From assembly GCA_020744425.1 (NCBI GenBank), contig JAGMUV010000032.1, forward strand, positions 248,001 through 312,000: a stretch of DNA of 64,000 nucleotides, read 5' to 3'. The notes under the pieces were generated by a model. That model was given only the letters and a program-made list of their open reading frames with translations, was not told the DNA's origin and ran no database searches. Shown here in pieces: positions 11,914-22,523 of the stretch (its first letter is position 1; each line of letters begins with the position of its first letter). The stretch is from Dactylonectria macrodidyma (Eukaryota; Ascomycota; Sordariomycetes; Hypocreales; Nectriaceae). The position numbers were made by a program, and so were the translations under genes.

Positions 11914-12186
11914 TTCACTGTTGGTCACGCAAGTATGGATCATGAGAAAAGGAGGTGACCGGGAAAGCCTAGTCAACTGACACTCCGCGCTGTCTCGACA
12001 ACCAAGCAAGCTACCAACAAATTGAGTTGGGATTTGGAAGCAGCGGCATCGAAAGTCTATTACATCAAATTTACACGATCTCTTATCCTTTCCATCATAC
12101 TCCAAGTGGGAGAAAATGGGAGCCAAACGGTCTATCACACTCATGGAGCCTCCAAGCGACTCACAGGTCCTCGGCTTCCTACAAAC

Positions 12187-12334
12187 AAAACTACAAAACT
12201 ACAAAACTACAAAACTACAACACTACAACACTACAAAACTACAAAACTACAAAACTACAAAACTACAAAACTACAAAACTACAAAACTACAAAACTACAA
12301 AACTACAAAACTACAAAACTACAAAACTACAAAA
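12187..12334 (+). repeat. Octamer tandem array (AAAACTAC)n, about 18 copies
   Basis: The eight-base unit repeats essentially perfectly, with two units near 12215-12232 carrying C for one A (ACAACACT). It sits in the 3' untranslated interval of the Copia element. All three forward frames are open across it because the unit length is not a multiple of three and it contains no stop codon, so the long ORFs here are artefacts. Confidence 0.95.
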
Positions 12335-12504
12335 CACAGCAAACGCTGCTGGATTGGCCTCTTCAGCCTTAATAATCACAGTCCTAGGAGACACGCAACG
12401 GAACCTGCTCAATCGGATCCGGCCAAAGAAAACAAAACACTTCGACTATCATAATCAGTCAGCAATACCAACAAAGGACTATCAATGTCCTTTATATTTA
12501 CTTC

Positions 12505-13030
12505 AAACATCAACTTGGAATTAAGTGGGAGATCTGGAGTGCTAAGGCTCCAGTGATCGAAGACTCCAAGGCTTCATTCAAACTTTAAATATTAAACATC
12601 AACTCGAGATGAAGTGGGAGATCTGGAGTGCAAATGCTCCAGTGATCGAAGAATCCAAGGCTTCATTTAAACATTCAAACATCAAAACAAACATCAAACA
12701 TCAACTTGGGATGAAGTGGGAGATCTGGAGTGCAAATGCTCCAGTGATCGAAGAATCCAAGGCTTCATTTAAACATTCAAACATCAAAACAAACATGAAA
12801 CATCAACTTGGGATGAAGTGGGTGATCTGGAGTGCTAAGGCTCCAGTGATCGAAGAATCCAAGGCTTCATTCAAACTTCAAACATCAATCAAACATCAAA
12901 CTACCTGGTAGATCTGGGGTGCTAAGGCCCTGGTGACCAGAGGATCGAACAGGCTGTTCGCCTCACAAACTTATCTATCAAACAATTCGGGAGACCCGGG
13001 GTGCTAAGGCCCCAGTGACCGAACAATCCA
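12505..13030 (+). repeat. Minisatellite of 82-102 bp units, each with a conserved hairpin
   Basis: Six units, with hairpins starting near 12534, 12623, 12725, 12827, 12914 and 12995, share a block GATCTGGAGTGC...GCTCCAGTGATCGAA followed by an AAACATCAA-rich spacer. Units 1-4 form a CTGGAG/CTCCAG stem with an 8-nt loop (TGCTAAGG or TGCAAATG). Units 5-6 change the fifth pair from A-T to G-C on both sides, so the stem is kept. The array is in the Copia 3' region upstream of the LTR. Confidence 0.8.
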
Positions 13031-13149
13031 ACGCAGGTGTGGTAATAGAAGCTCTTTCCTGTTTTTCACCCACGAAGGTGTTTTTGAGGTTTTAATGAGG
13101 CCACACTCTGTTACGCAGAAACATCTCGCACCAATGGCTCGAGTGGGAG

Positions 13150-13309
13150 TGTTGAGATCCGTTGTTTAACGGATCAATGGCTATTCCGATCCATTGGTGG
13201 CTGGGATGTGGATGTCTTCTTGTCAATAGCTTCAGCTGGTTAGCGCTAGTCTTTTCCTCCTTCAATCAACACAATATGCTCATTTCAACAATCTCAACTA
13301 TCCCCAACA
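13150..13309 (+). mobile_element. Copia 3' LTR with preceding polypurine tract
   Basis: A purine-rich GAGTGGGAG tract precedes TGTTGAGATCC at 13150, the classic PPT-LTR junction of Copia elements. The interval ends with CCCCAACA near 13309, so TGTTG and CAACA form the short terminal inverted repeat. Length is about 160 bp. An alternative end is TTTCAACA at 13290. The 5' LTR is missing, so identity between LTRs cannot be used for dating. Confidence 0.6.
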
Positions 13310-13321
13310 CTCCTGCTCCAT

Positions 13322-15644
13322 ATGGCTCAGTCTACGAATATCGATTGCACAGCAATAATGCCTCCGACATCTCCTTCGACCACTCCCAGTGACCTCGACG
13401 CCCCCCCAAGCTTCGATCCATCCGATACCAACAGAGAGGTGACTATAGACACTTCCTCCTCGGTCGATTACACTGGTTATGAAGGCATCGATTGGAATCG
13501 CCTTTCAGGATATTGCATCCGCAAACACAGAAGAAGGCAGCGGACGGGCTGGGTATGGGAGTATGGATTCGATATCGAGAAAGACGGTTCTGGTCGCTGA
13601 CTCTGGCTCTGCAAAGAGTGTCACCGGAAGAATGCATCCATCACTCATATGTACGATGCTGCATCTACGAGCCAAGCAAACGGTCATATGGAAGATGTCC
13701 ACCGCATCAATCGAGAAGGGCCTATGCCACCGCAGAGGAAGAAACAACGCACCCTCTTCGACATGGTTGATCTGGACTGTCATCGACCGAAGGACCAAGC
13801 TGTGATGAACGAATTTATAGCGTCATTCGATCCCATTCGCTCTCAACATTTGCTTATACGCTGGGTGGCCTGCGACAACGTCCCATTTAATAAGCTTGAG
13901 AGTCCGTACTTCCGCGAGCTCATGGGGTACGCAAACAGCGCTATTATTGAGTCAGGAAGTCTCCCTACTCATAGCACAATCCGTGAATGGATTGTGCGGT
14001 CCTTTAATCGTCACAAAGGCGTCGTGACTGAGCTACTTGGTCGCTCACTTAGCCGCGTTAATATCTCCTTTGATGCGTGGTCCTCACGCAAGTTTACCTC
14101 CCTTCTCGGCCTTACCGTGCACTTTCTTGACGACGAAGGGAACTTCCGTACATTCCTTCTGGGCTTGCCACAAATCGAGGGTCGTCACAGTGGCGAGAAC
14201 CTTGCAGATCGTGTCAGTGAAATAATTCACGAATATGGGTTTGAGGATCGCATTGGGTACTTTGTCACAGACAATGCGGAGAGCAACGACACATGTCTCG
14301 AAGACCTAGGCATTGAGTTTGATTTCAATAAGCAGCACCGGCGGCTTCGTTGCTGTGGGCATATTATCAACCTTGTCGCCCGATCTATTCTTTTCGGCAC
14401 GGATGCCGACGCCTTTGAGGAGGACTGCCAAGCCGACAAGGAGGTTCAAGATGAGATAAAACTCTGGAGGTCGAAAGGCCCAATTGGCAAGCTGCACAAT
14501 ATTGTTCACTGGGTGCAAAGATCTGGCCAGCGCATTGAGAAGCTCCACAAGCTTCAGTTAATTGAGAATACTGCCTTGAACCTTGAATACAAAACAACCT
14601 ACAATGTCATCATGGATAACGCTACCCGCTGGAACTCATCTGAGGCGATGATGGAGCGAGGCAACCAGCTTCGGAATGCACTTGATTCCCTGGTCCAGGC
14701 TGAAGTTACGGAGTGGAACCAGTACGTGGCCAGGAGGACTCAGAACGGGACAAAGCCGATGCCAAAGAAGAGCCGAAAGAAGCCTGCGATTGTTGACGAT
14801 AAGATGTCTGCTGAGGACTGGTCAGTGATTGCGGAGTATCTGGCTATATTGAAGCCGTTAAAGATAGCTACCAAGCGCCTAGAAGGCCGACCCAAGGAAG
14901 GTAAGCAGGATCTAGCTTCCTGACGCTCAGCTTGTGCTTACAAGTTTAGGTAAATTCGGTGCGATCTGGGAGGTTTTGCTAACAATGGAGTGGCTTCTAA
15001 AGCACCTGGAAGAATCAAAAGTGCAACATGAACGAGATGAAGAACCATACCTGCGGATCGGTTGCAACCTTGGCTGGATGAAGCTGGACGAATACTACAC
15101 CCTCACCGAAGATAGCCCTGCATATCTCGCAGCCCTCGTCCTCCATCCTGCCTTTCGCTGGTCAACCGTCGAGTCACAATGGGCCGATCATCCCGATTGG
15201 TTAGTGAGAGGAAAAACAGCTGTACAAGAACTTTGGGAAGAGTATCGAAACCTTCCTGTCGAGCAGGATGCGATACCTGAGCAACCCATTGTCACAAGGA
15301 AGACAACCGACCTGGATGACTTTATGGCCTCAATCAGGAAGCTCAGCACTCAGCCTGCACCTTTACTGTCGGCCATGCGCGATGAGTACGTGGAGTGGGT
15401 GGCAACTACCGATCCAGGTGATTGTTTGGTGGATAATCCGATTCAGTATTGGCTTCTCCGAAGGCGGCAGTATCCACGTCTGTCGCGCATGGCACTTGAT
15501 CTCTTCTCAATTCCCGCGATGTCTTCCGAGCCGGAGCGAATATTCAGTCTTGCAGGACAAATGGTTACAGCTCAACGAGGCCGGCTCCAGGCGGATATTA
15601 TCATCTTGGGAAAAAAGTGGGGTTATCCAAATAATCAAATATAG
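13322..15644 (+). pseudogene. hAT family transposase 2, disabled
   Basis: Reading frame 13322-14900 joins 14950-15644 through a 49-nt intron (14901-14949), reading RPKEG across the junction. Domains: a degenerate BED region (TGWVWEYGFDIE then LWLCKECHRKNAS), the core (FDAWSSRKFTSLLGL, YFVTDNAESND, DNATRWNSS) and the hATC region (FSIPAMSSEPERIFSLAGQ). Two lesions are visible. A TGA at 13598-13600 interrupts the BED finger where CGA (Arg) would be expected, and the C-terminus is replaced after LQADII. The TGA is a C-to-T change. No TIRs were found. It differs clearly from hAT 1. Confidence 0.85.
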
Positions 15645-15740
15645 TTAGATCCAAATCGATCCAAATCAAATCAAATCAAATCAAATCGAGGGGAAATTTA
15701 ATCAAATCAAATCAAATTGGACGCTCGATTTGATTTGATT
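15645..15740. repeat. AAATC/GATTT short tandem array forming an inverted repeat
   Basis: CCAAATC and CAAAT units repeat from 15650 to 15715 and are followed by the complementary GATTTGATTTG (15728-15740), so the strand can fold back. It lies at the truncated end of hAT 2 and may be that element's subterminal region. Confidence 0.6.
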
Positions 15741-16180
15741 TATTTGTTTGCAAGCCTGGGCTGAACTGCAAACGAATAGATGATTGCAGTGATCTGGATC
15801 ATCACGTCAGAACAACAACACAGGTCATCGAATACTTTAACGGACCTGAATTATGGCAACTGCCCGGGTGAAATTCTCCTTCGTCCTATCCCGCTTTTTA
15901 GACGAAAGGGCCAGCTCTAGCACCATTACACTAGGAGATACTGTACAGCAAACGCGTGACATACTTAGGTTGGGAAGCAGTTCTGCTTGTCATGCGGTAC
16001 ATACTTCCCGTGATAATCTTTAACCGTGACAGGGACCCCGGCTCTTGCCTGTTAGAGCCAGGCCCTGAACTGGTCCGACAAACAGTGCCCAAAATCGGGC
16101 CGCCATGTGCTAATACAAATACAACGAAAGGACAGTTCCAGAGGTCAGCGTAATGAAAGCAGCATCCAGTGATAATATCA
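15741..16180. other. Gene-free spacer
   Basis: No conserved frame, repeat or RNA feature was recognised here. Confidence 0.4.
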
Positions 16181-16183
16181 AGA

Positions 16184-16474
16184 CCTCTAGTAAAGAGAGT
16201 GCTCGGCGGGGCCACCACAGGCGTCGGAATCGATCACTTCCCGGGAGCAAAACTGATCGAACTCCTTCAAGGATTCCCTCTCAAATACCACCCCGAGCGA
16301 GAAAAGTTCAGAGACGAGCTCATCCAGTGCGGTCGTAAGTTTGTTTTCCTGATGGGCGTCCATCATCTAGAGTATAAGGGGAAAGCATTCTTCATCGATA
16401 TCGACAACAGGGTCCGCATCTCTGTGCACACTATAGCCAAATTTCGGTTCTTTTCGACCGCGTATATTGATTGA
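16184..16474 (+). pseudogene. Fragment resembling the N-terminal domain of fungal AAA ATPases (DUF7025-like)
   Basis: The frame reads HFPGAKLIELLQGFPLKYHP, then GRKFVFLMGVHHLEYKGKAF. This pattern (a short acidic or hydrophobic strand, LxxFPLxYH, then GxxFxxLxGxHHxxYxGxAF) is characteristic of the domain upstream of the AAA module in a large fungal ATPase family. No Walker motifs follow; the frame ends 10 kDa in. I take it as a stranded gene fragment. The family call is from memory of the pattern and is moderate. Confidence 0.4.
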
Positions 16475-16646
16475 AAGCGTGGTCTTTCAGGCCATGTCGT
16501 CAGCAACCCCTCAAGGATCATCGAATACTGGATCGCACTATGTCTCGCGATCAGGAGAGAAATGGCGACCCGAAGAGGATAAAAAACTCCTAGAGCTCTG
16601 GACAAGTGGTATGGGCTGGAGAGAAGTGGCAGAAGCCCTGCCAGGG

Positions 16647-16956
16647 TGTTGCATCTAGGAGATGGAAGTGATCATGTGTGTGAGAAGCTCTTGCTATTCT
16701 TCCTATCTAATGAGGGTCTTTGGGTCAGTCTTATAGATGAAGAGACTGATGATGACCTCGGACAGCCAAGACGGTCCGGATGCTACGGACTATTTGACTT
16801 TATCTAGCTATCCACCTGATCATAGGAAAAGCTAGGCTTGTGACGAAGCTGATGACGAGGCCAGTGACGAGGAAAGTGGCTGTAGAACCTTATGATAAAG
16901 GGCAGAAAGCTTGACTGTTGTCATAGCTGCAAAATCCGATATCCCGATATGTGACA
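16647..16956 (+). mobile_element. Solo LTR, copy 1 (310 bp), 5-bp duplication CAGGG
   Basis: It begins TGTTGCATCTAG and ends GATATGTGACA (TG...CA). CAGGG lies immediately on both sides (16642-16646 and 16957-16961), a perfect 5-bp target duplication. It closely matches 34441-34749. No internal region is present, so it is a solo LTR left by LTR-LTR recombination. It interrupts SANT/Myb-like gene 1. Confidence 0.88.
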
Positions 16957-17053
16957 CAGGGAGAACCGAGAGCAGTTGTTTTTCACGCTACAGCAGAGTT
17001 CTGGTACCAAAATTGTTGAATAACCCAAAATCGGAAGAAATTATAAGCTTATA

Positions 17054-19888
17054 TACCCGTTGGCAGTGTGGGGCAAGCAAGCATGCCAACCTCTCCGAGG
17101 TTGGTCACAAAAACCTGGTCCAGCCACATTAATGTGGTCCACCGCTTTTTGTTCCACCTCTACTGACAGGATCACAAAAACACACCCAACTTACCAATTT
17201 CCAAGTAAAGCTTTAACAACGTCAAGATGCTCCGTATACACCGAGATTCTGGTCAATCTGAACCTGCCGAAAAGGCCTCAGATAAAAGAAAGGCCGAATT
17301 ACGCAGGAATATCCTCGCCGCGGTCCACCCAAATGTGCGGTATCACACACGAAGGCATACGCATGCTATGAAAACACCACCAAGTCATCGTACCCTTATG
17401 GAGGCCAATGGCACTTCCAAAGGCACAGTTCAGCGGATCCTTGCTGAATCTTCCTCTTCCTTTATTCCCCCGCGCCCACGAGGCCGGCCGGCGACTCTGA
17501 CGCCTAGTGAAGATGCGGCTGTTGCAGCATACGTGGTGTGGATGGAAAAATCCGGCTTCCCAGCAGAGAAATCACAAGTTGAAGAGGTTGCCCTAGGTTT
17601 CCTGACTGCTAGGAACATCCCTGATGCTACTATCGGAAAGATGTGGTATCCCCGGTTCCGCAAACGTCACCACGAGCTGCGGAAGTCATTTCTGAAGGCG
17701 GTGGATAATGCACGCAAGGCGTTCGAAGTCGGGGACGTTGAGGATATTAAGACCTTCTTTTCTGGCCTCGAGGACATCATTTCTGAGTACGGGATCGGCC
17801 CCTCGGAGTGCTGGAATGAAGATGAGTGTGGTATTCGTATTGGATGCCTTCGAGATCGCATCCAGGTCCTCATAGTACGTACCACACGATCTGAACGCCC
17901 AGAAATCCCTGACCCGGCAAATCGAGAGTCCTGTACCCAACTTGGAGCCGCAAATGCTGTTGGGGATACTATTCCTCCCTGGCTGATCTTCAAGGCACTT
18001 CCTACAACAGACTGGTCTGATATCGACGATATCCCAGGCATGAAGTTCGCATACTCAGATACCGGCTTTAGCAACCACCACATCGCATTAGAATGGCTCC
18101 ACGACTTCAACGCCTATTCCTGGAGAGCCTCTTCGAAGGTGAAGCAGAAAGGAACCTCTTTTCAGGAGTGGTTTGGCTGTGACGAGTGGCTCCGTGATCC
18201 CTTCAACTTAGACTTCAAGCATACAACCCCCCCGACGGTCCACGAGAAGGAAGAAAAGATCTATCGCCTTCTCGTCATCGATGGCTTCTCGGGGCATCTA
18301 TCCTATCACTGCATCAACTATTGCATCCTTTTTGACATCGTGATCTGTATTCTGCCTTCACATTCAACACACCTCACACAACCACTTGATGTTGGAGTCT
18401 TTCAGCCTCTCAAGAACGCACATCAGAAGGAGATTCGGAAATCTATTCGGGACGGAGAATACAACTTCAACCGCAGGAAATTCGCCGCAGCCTTCGCAGA
18501 TATCTACAAAGCCGGCTTCTCCGCTCACAACATCATGTCAGGGTTCGAAGAGTCAGGAATTTGGCCTCCAAATGCAACGCCTGTGATCAACCGCATCCTC
18601 GCCAAGCAGCGGCAACAGCGGAAGGCGATTCATCCCTCTGCTTACAAGCACCTGCCTCTCGATTCTCGATTTCAAGATGCCCAGGATCAGATCAATCGGC
18701 TCTATGAGAGATACCACGAGGTAATGAGCTCGCCCACTCTAGAAGCTGTCACCAACATCAGCAACGTTATCTCTGAAGCAGCCCTCATGCACCGAGACCG
18801 TGAGGCATTTTCAACTGACCGGCTCCAACGGCTTGAGAAATGGGGCAAGAGGAGGAAAATCGGTCAACGCGTAAGGCCTACTGGTGATTTCATCACTTGT
18901 GTCAGCTTTCCTGATATTCAGGCTCAACACCAAGCATCCCTAGCCGCGGCAGAGGTCAAGGAACATCGTTCCCAAGTGCGATTCAGCCGATCTCTCATAA
19001 TCCAAGAGATTACCAGTCTCAGGAAGCAGTGGAAAGAGGCAAAAGAGGCTCGAGGCCCTGAGAATCCTATCCGGCTAACTTCCAACCTGTGGCCCGCAGA
19101 AACACACAACGCTGACCGATATCACGCCCTCGAGGCACAGCGAAAAGAACATAGCGATATCCTCAAGGAAGAGACCCAAGTTCCGTTTTCTCGGGCCCAA
19201 GAAGAAGCCCGCCGGGCCCCAAGACCGATTCTCGCGATGGATCCAAATGCCTACCCTTCCAGTGACGATATGGTCCAATTCACAGGCATCACGACCCTCG
19301 AAGACGATGATAATGACGATATCGAGCTTATAGGGTTCGACGGGCAAGAAGAGGAGGATTTTCCTGACCCGGAAACCTCCTCAGAGATGCCCTCATCGCC
19401 GCCGTTACCACCGGCTGACCTACCCTTGGGCAACCACGATGACCTCACAACAACGCTGCCACCGCCGGCTACAAATCGAAGGCAAAGTCGTTACAGGACC
19501 ATCATGACTATATTTAAGGAGTCATGGGGCCAACAGGGCACATAGCGCAATCATAAGGAACACATATTCAACGGGGTCACAAGCAGCAGCTGAATCGAGG
19601 GCCCTCATGGCAGGCAGCCCAATTGAGGCCAGAAATGCGATTTCCGCTATTTTCGTCAATATCATAATTTCCTACGATTCCGTAGCTTTCCAACGAGCCC
19701 GGCTACGGCCCTAGTCCTCAATAAATGAAGGTGTCATGCCGGCCGAAGTCTCGTGAACAGAAAACAGTCGATTTTACAGCTTGACGGTCGCGAATGTGGG
19801 TGGACCACATTAATGTGGCTGGACCAGGTTTTTGTGACCAACCTCGGAGAGGTTGGCATGCTTGCTTGCCCCACAATGCCAACGGGTA
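17054..19888 (+). mobile_element. pogo-like (Tc1/mariner superfamily) transposon 1 with about 85-bp TIRs
   Basis: The left end TACCCGTTGGCAGTGTGGGG and right end (reverse complement TACCCGTTGGCATTGTGGGG) continue as inverted repeats for about 85 bp, through the CCAACCTCTCCGAGGTTGG hairpin to the CCACATTAATGTGG palindrome. TA is present on both sides (17052-17053, 19889-19890), the expected target duplication. The element is 2.8 kb and inserted into SANT/Myb-like gene 1. Confidence 0.85.
17227..19545 (+). CDS. pogo-like transposase (DDE_1, CENP-B-type), 772 aa
   Basis: This single-exon frame begins near the left TIR. An HTH-like region (about residues 60-100) and a CENP-B-type HTH (VALGFLTARNIPDATIGKMW) precede the catalytic core. 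The catalytic positions lie in CWNEDECGIRIG (about 200), LLVIDGFSGHLS and LPSHSTHLTQPLDVGVFQPL. Two motifs deviate from the usual family forms: NEDE rather than NxDE-TG, and IDGFSGH rather than LDGHxSH. The C-terminal ~300 residues form a long charged extension with an Asp/Glu-rich tail, longer than typical Fot1 proteins (about 540). It probably excises the flanking 2.8-kb element. No stop or frameshift. Confidence 0.87.
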   Translation: MLRIHRDSGQSEPAEKASDKRKAELRRNILAAVHPNVRYHTRRHTHAMKTPPSHRTLMEANGTSKGTVQRILAESSSSFIPPRPRGRPATLTPSEDAAVAAYVVWMEKSGFPAEKSQVEEVALGFLTARNIPDATIGKMWYPRFRKRHHELRKSFLKAVDNARKAFEVGDVEDIKTFFSGLEDIISEYGIGPSECWNEDECGIRIGCLRDRIQVLIVRTTRSERPEIPDPANRESCTQLGAANAVGDTIPPWLIFKALPTTDWSDIDDIPGMKFAYSDTGFSNHHIALEWLHDFNAYSWRASSKVKQKGTSFQEWFGCDEWLRDPFNLDFKHTTPPTVHEKEEKIYRLLVIDGFSGHLSYHCINYCILFDIVICILPSHSTHLTQPLDVGVFQPLKNAHQKEIRKSIRDGEYNFNRRKFAAAFADIYKAGFSAHNIMSGFEESGIWPPNATPVINRILAKQRQQRKAIHPSAYKHLPLDSRFQDAQDQINRLYERYHEVMSSPTLEAVTNISNVISEAALMHRDREAFSTDRLQRLEKWGKRRKIGQRVRPTGDFITCVSFPDIQAQHQASLAAAEVKEHRSQVRFSRSLIIQEITSLRKQWKEAKEARGPENPIRLTSNLWPAETHNADRYHALEAQRKEHSDILKEETQVPFSRAQEEARRAPRPILAMDPNAYPSSDDMVQFTGITTLEDDDNDDIELIGFDGQEEEDFPDPETSSEMPSSPPLPPADLPLGNHDDLTTTLPPPATNRRQSRYRTIMTIFKESWGQQGT

Positions 19889-20134
19889 TACTTTTGGGCC
19901 CAAGACCCCATTTTCTGGACCCAAGGCCCTGGCACAGGAGGGTCCCACTTCTAGGCTTTTGTTGGAAGCACCCATTGAAGCTAGCGAATGAACTCATCCA
20001 CGGCTGTTACGGCCTAAAACTAGGACTGGTGCTCCTCGCGGCATTCCTCGTACATTCTTAAATATACTTCGCGTTTATCAACCCTTCATCGCGATCCGAG
20101 GTTGAGACTACCGATAGGCATATGAAACTCTAAA

Positions 20135-20455
20135 ATGTCAGCTCCCTTAGAGACAATGGATCAGTTTTACGTTCTACGAGGTGGAGACATATGGCGGCCG
20201 GAGGAAGATGTCACACTTATGGAACTTGCGGATAAAGGGTCGAAGTGGCAAGCGATATCTGATGCGCTACCAGGCAGAAGTGTGGACAGTTGTCGTATAT
20301 GTTACAATCACCTATCGAAGAAAATCCTTGACGATCCAAAGACACGGGACATAGCAAGCCTATATGTGCAGTATGATTTTTCCTTACATTCACCATTACA
20401 GGACTTCCCAACCTTATCCGGTAGGGTTCTTTTTGGTATTTTTGATCGTGCGTGA
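20135..20455 (+). CDS. Small SANT/Myb-like protein 2
   Basis: It starts MSAPLETMD and contains one SANT/Myb repeat (WRPEEDVTLMELADKGSKW, then the SDALPGRSVDSCR helix) followed by KKILDDPKTRDIASLY. It is the intact paralogue of the split gene at 16494. The 3' end is uncertain: GTATGA at 20371 and CAG at 20399-20401 could bound a very short intron of 31 nt. A DNA- or chromatin-binding role is family knowledge; the target is unknown. Confidence 0.55.
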   Translation: MSAPLETMDQFYVLRGGDIWRPEEDVTLMELADKGSKWQAISDALPGRSVDSCRICYNHLSKKILDDPKTRDIASLYVQYDFSLHSPLQDFPTLSGRVLFGIFDRA

Positions 20456-20526
20456 AGCAGGGTATCGCGGCTGAATCCAACTCCATGAAGGGGATAATAC
20501 GGGCTGCTAAGACTTTAACGCAAGCA

Positions 20527-21874
20527 TCAACGGTGAACTACATTTCCGTGATAGACGTAGCCCCACCCATCAAACAGTCCATCCGTCCAACCTATTATCA
20601 TGCCCCTCAAACCCGGCGCTTTTAGCTTCCCTTGGCAAACCCTCCCCAAAGTGGCCATGGGTTCCTTGCGGTATATCCAGACAACGTCCGTAACACCCAC
20701 CGGTAGACGCGCGGCGTTGAAAACCCCGAACGCGATGAGAATCACCAGCGACAGGACGCCGGCGAACATGGTAAACCACGGGCGCTGCATTCCGACGCCC
20801 CGACACTGCCTGCCTCTAGCACATCTAATAAGTGCCAAGTCCATGCCTTCGAAGACCAGCGCGGCCGCCAGGCCGGCGATCGTGATGGTCAGCCAGTCAC
20901 GCTGCTGTTGTGCCGGCAAGCTTATGCAGCCGATGCCGTTGCTGCTGCTCCCGGTAACCTCATATATCTCGCAGTTGCCAGTACTGATGGCAATGGCGAA
21001 ATCGCGGAATGATGGCGAACACCACTTAACCGTGAGGTTTGAGGCGCTTGCCTCCACTGAGCCGCTCGCTGCGGCATAAAGGCCGTATATTTGCAAGATG
21101 ACCAGCGCCACCAAGAGCGCAGAAGCCACCAAGGCGACGATTGCATGTGTTAGTATGTTATCTTCTGGTCTGGCCCCTATTGCCTTTGATTAGTCCTGTT
21201 CAATGGGGCGGCGTGTGTGGAAGGGGTCGCGGTAACGCCATAAGTTCGGAGCATACCTGGTGCTTCGGCTATATCTGCCTCTGCTGGATCTCTGGGCGGA
21301 TGATCCAATCCTACTCCTATATATTAGACCTGCGCGGAAGAATTGAATATTCTCAAGACATCAAGAATACATACATACCTACAGGTGGTAGCTCTATAGC
21401 CCGTGGAGGCACTTAATTTCCACCAGCGACAATCGCGCGCCATGTTCTCGCCAAAGATGCCTGCAGCGCATTGCCCAGCCTCCGAGTTCCGCGGGGCTCA
21501 TACCTTTCGACGATGAGCACAACCATCTGCAGCATGGCGCCAACGTCCAGCATGAGGGTCAACGGCATCCAGACCAACACCTCGCTGGCCGCGAGCCTGG
21601 TGCTCATGTAGGACTGGATGCACATGGCGACGCTGAGCAGTGCTAGGCTTAGGGCGAGGTATTGGGCAGACTCCCACCTCAGGGCACGTATAATACATGC
21701 CGGGAGGTGGAAGAGAAGGAGGAATACAGTGTAAAGCCAGGGGATCAAGGCGCCCCCCGGATCTGGTCTCAGACAAGTTGATGGGCAGATGACTTTGGCT
21801 TCCATGGACTCGACGAATTGCCAGTATTCTACACCAGGGACGATTGTAGAGTTTGGGGCGAATTGGCAGCTCAT
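20527..21874 (-). CDS. Multi-pass membrane protein of unknown function (multi-exon)
   Basis: The N-terminal exon begins at 21874 (MSCQFAPNSTIVPG) and encodes three hydrophobic segments, including PWLYTVFLLLFHLPACII and VLVWMPLTLMLDVGAMLQMV. The C-terminal exon, ending at 20527, encodes four more (ALLVALVILQIYGLYAA, LTITIAGLAAALVFEGM, FAGVLSLVILIAFGVF). Between them I infer a short exon near 21260-21310 (DHPPRDPAEADIAEAP) joining, after an intron ending AATAG near 21183, to ARPEDNILTHAIVALV. The exact first donor is uncertain. This architecture is a common uncharacterised integral membrane family of ascomycetes. There are no lesions in the exons read. Function unknown. Confidence 0.65.
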
Positions 21875-21899
21875 GGCATAGATTATAGTAGATGGAGGG

Positions 21900-22290
21900 C
21901 CCTGGAGAGTCGTATGAGATGTCCAGTCTCAAAGAGGACGTTCAATGGAGGACTGCCCAAGTTTTTATGCCAGTAGGACCGCTTCCATTACTGATACATC
22001 CGATCACTTGCGGCCAGCTCCCAGCTGCATACACGTAGTCCGTACGTAGGAGTCAAACGACAGCTTGGACGCCACATTCAGGTCTTCTGTTACATTGGCT
22101 ATTGAATCACTGCATTAGTTATTTAGCAACACGGCCCCTACTACCCGCGTTTGGCAGAGGCACGCCTGTGCCTTGACGACGACATACATCGTGAGACTAG
22201 GCTGAGTCGAAGGGTCAGATGGTTGGGCAGGGCCATTGGTTAAGGCTAGTGTAGAAAAGATCCATGTAGTGGATATTACCTTCTGTCTGA
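21900..22290. other. Gene-free spacer upstream of the membrane protein gene
   Basis: Bases next to 21880 are the likely promoter of the minus-strand membrane gene. Beyond that I see no supportable gene or repeat. Confidence 0.4.
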
Positions 22291-22298
22291 GCTGAAGA

Positions 22299-22388
22299 AA
22301 CCGGTGAAGAAAGGGTGGAACCTGCTGCTGAGGAGTATGCAGGAAGCCAGGCAACGAAGAGCCGCAGCCACTTCCACCACGCTAGCGC
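22299..22388 (+). repeat. 90-bp direct repeat, copy 1
   Basis: It matches 22524-22613 with about seven differences, sharing GGTGGAACCTGCTG, GAGGAGTATGCAGGAAG and AGCCGCAGCCACTTCCACC. The spacing is about 225 bp. No TIR or coding content was recognised. Confidence 0.75.
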
Positions 22389-22523
22389 GGCCTTCTTCTC
22401 CTCTTCTTAACTCGCGGGCCAAAAGCCGCAGTCAATTTGTCTAAAAAAGCCACACTACGCTTGTGGACAGACACCGCCCGTTAATCCCTTGCTTCGCCCC
22501 CAGCCTGATGGCGCGCGAAATCG

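Larger units (their letters stand above)
16494..19954 (+). pseudogene. SANT/Myb-like gene 1, split by a solo LTR and a pogo transposon
   Basis: Three pieces belong together: 16494-16646, 16962-17053 and 19891-19954. Piece 1 (starting MSSATPQGSS) contains WRPEEDKKLLELW and ends EALPG. A solo LTR then intervenes, and piece 2 resumes in the same frame with RTESSCFSRYSRV and EEIISLY. A pogo element follows, and the frame continues on its far side to a stop at 19952. The intact neighbour at 20135 has the same order (WRPEED, DALPGRSVDSCR, DDPKTRDIASLY), which supports the joins. SANT/Myb repeats bind DNA or histone tails. The gene is plainly inactive in this genome unless the insertions are spliced. 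Confidence 0.75.

Noticed and set aside
12022..12524. Overlapping plus-strand ORFs of 112-165 codons with NYKTTKLQ repeats
   Set aside because: They are translations of the (AAAACTAC)n array, which has no stops in any forward frame.
12187..13030. Possible CRISPR-like array
   Set aside because: Eukaryotic context, octamer or about 100-bp units without unique spacers, and no cas genes.
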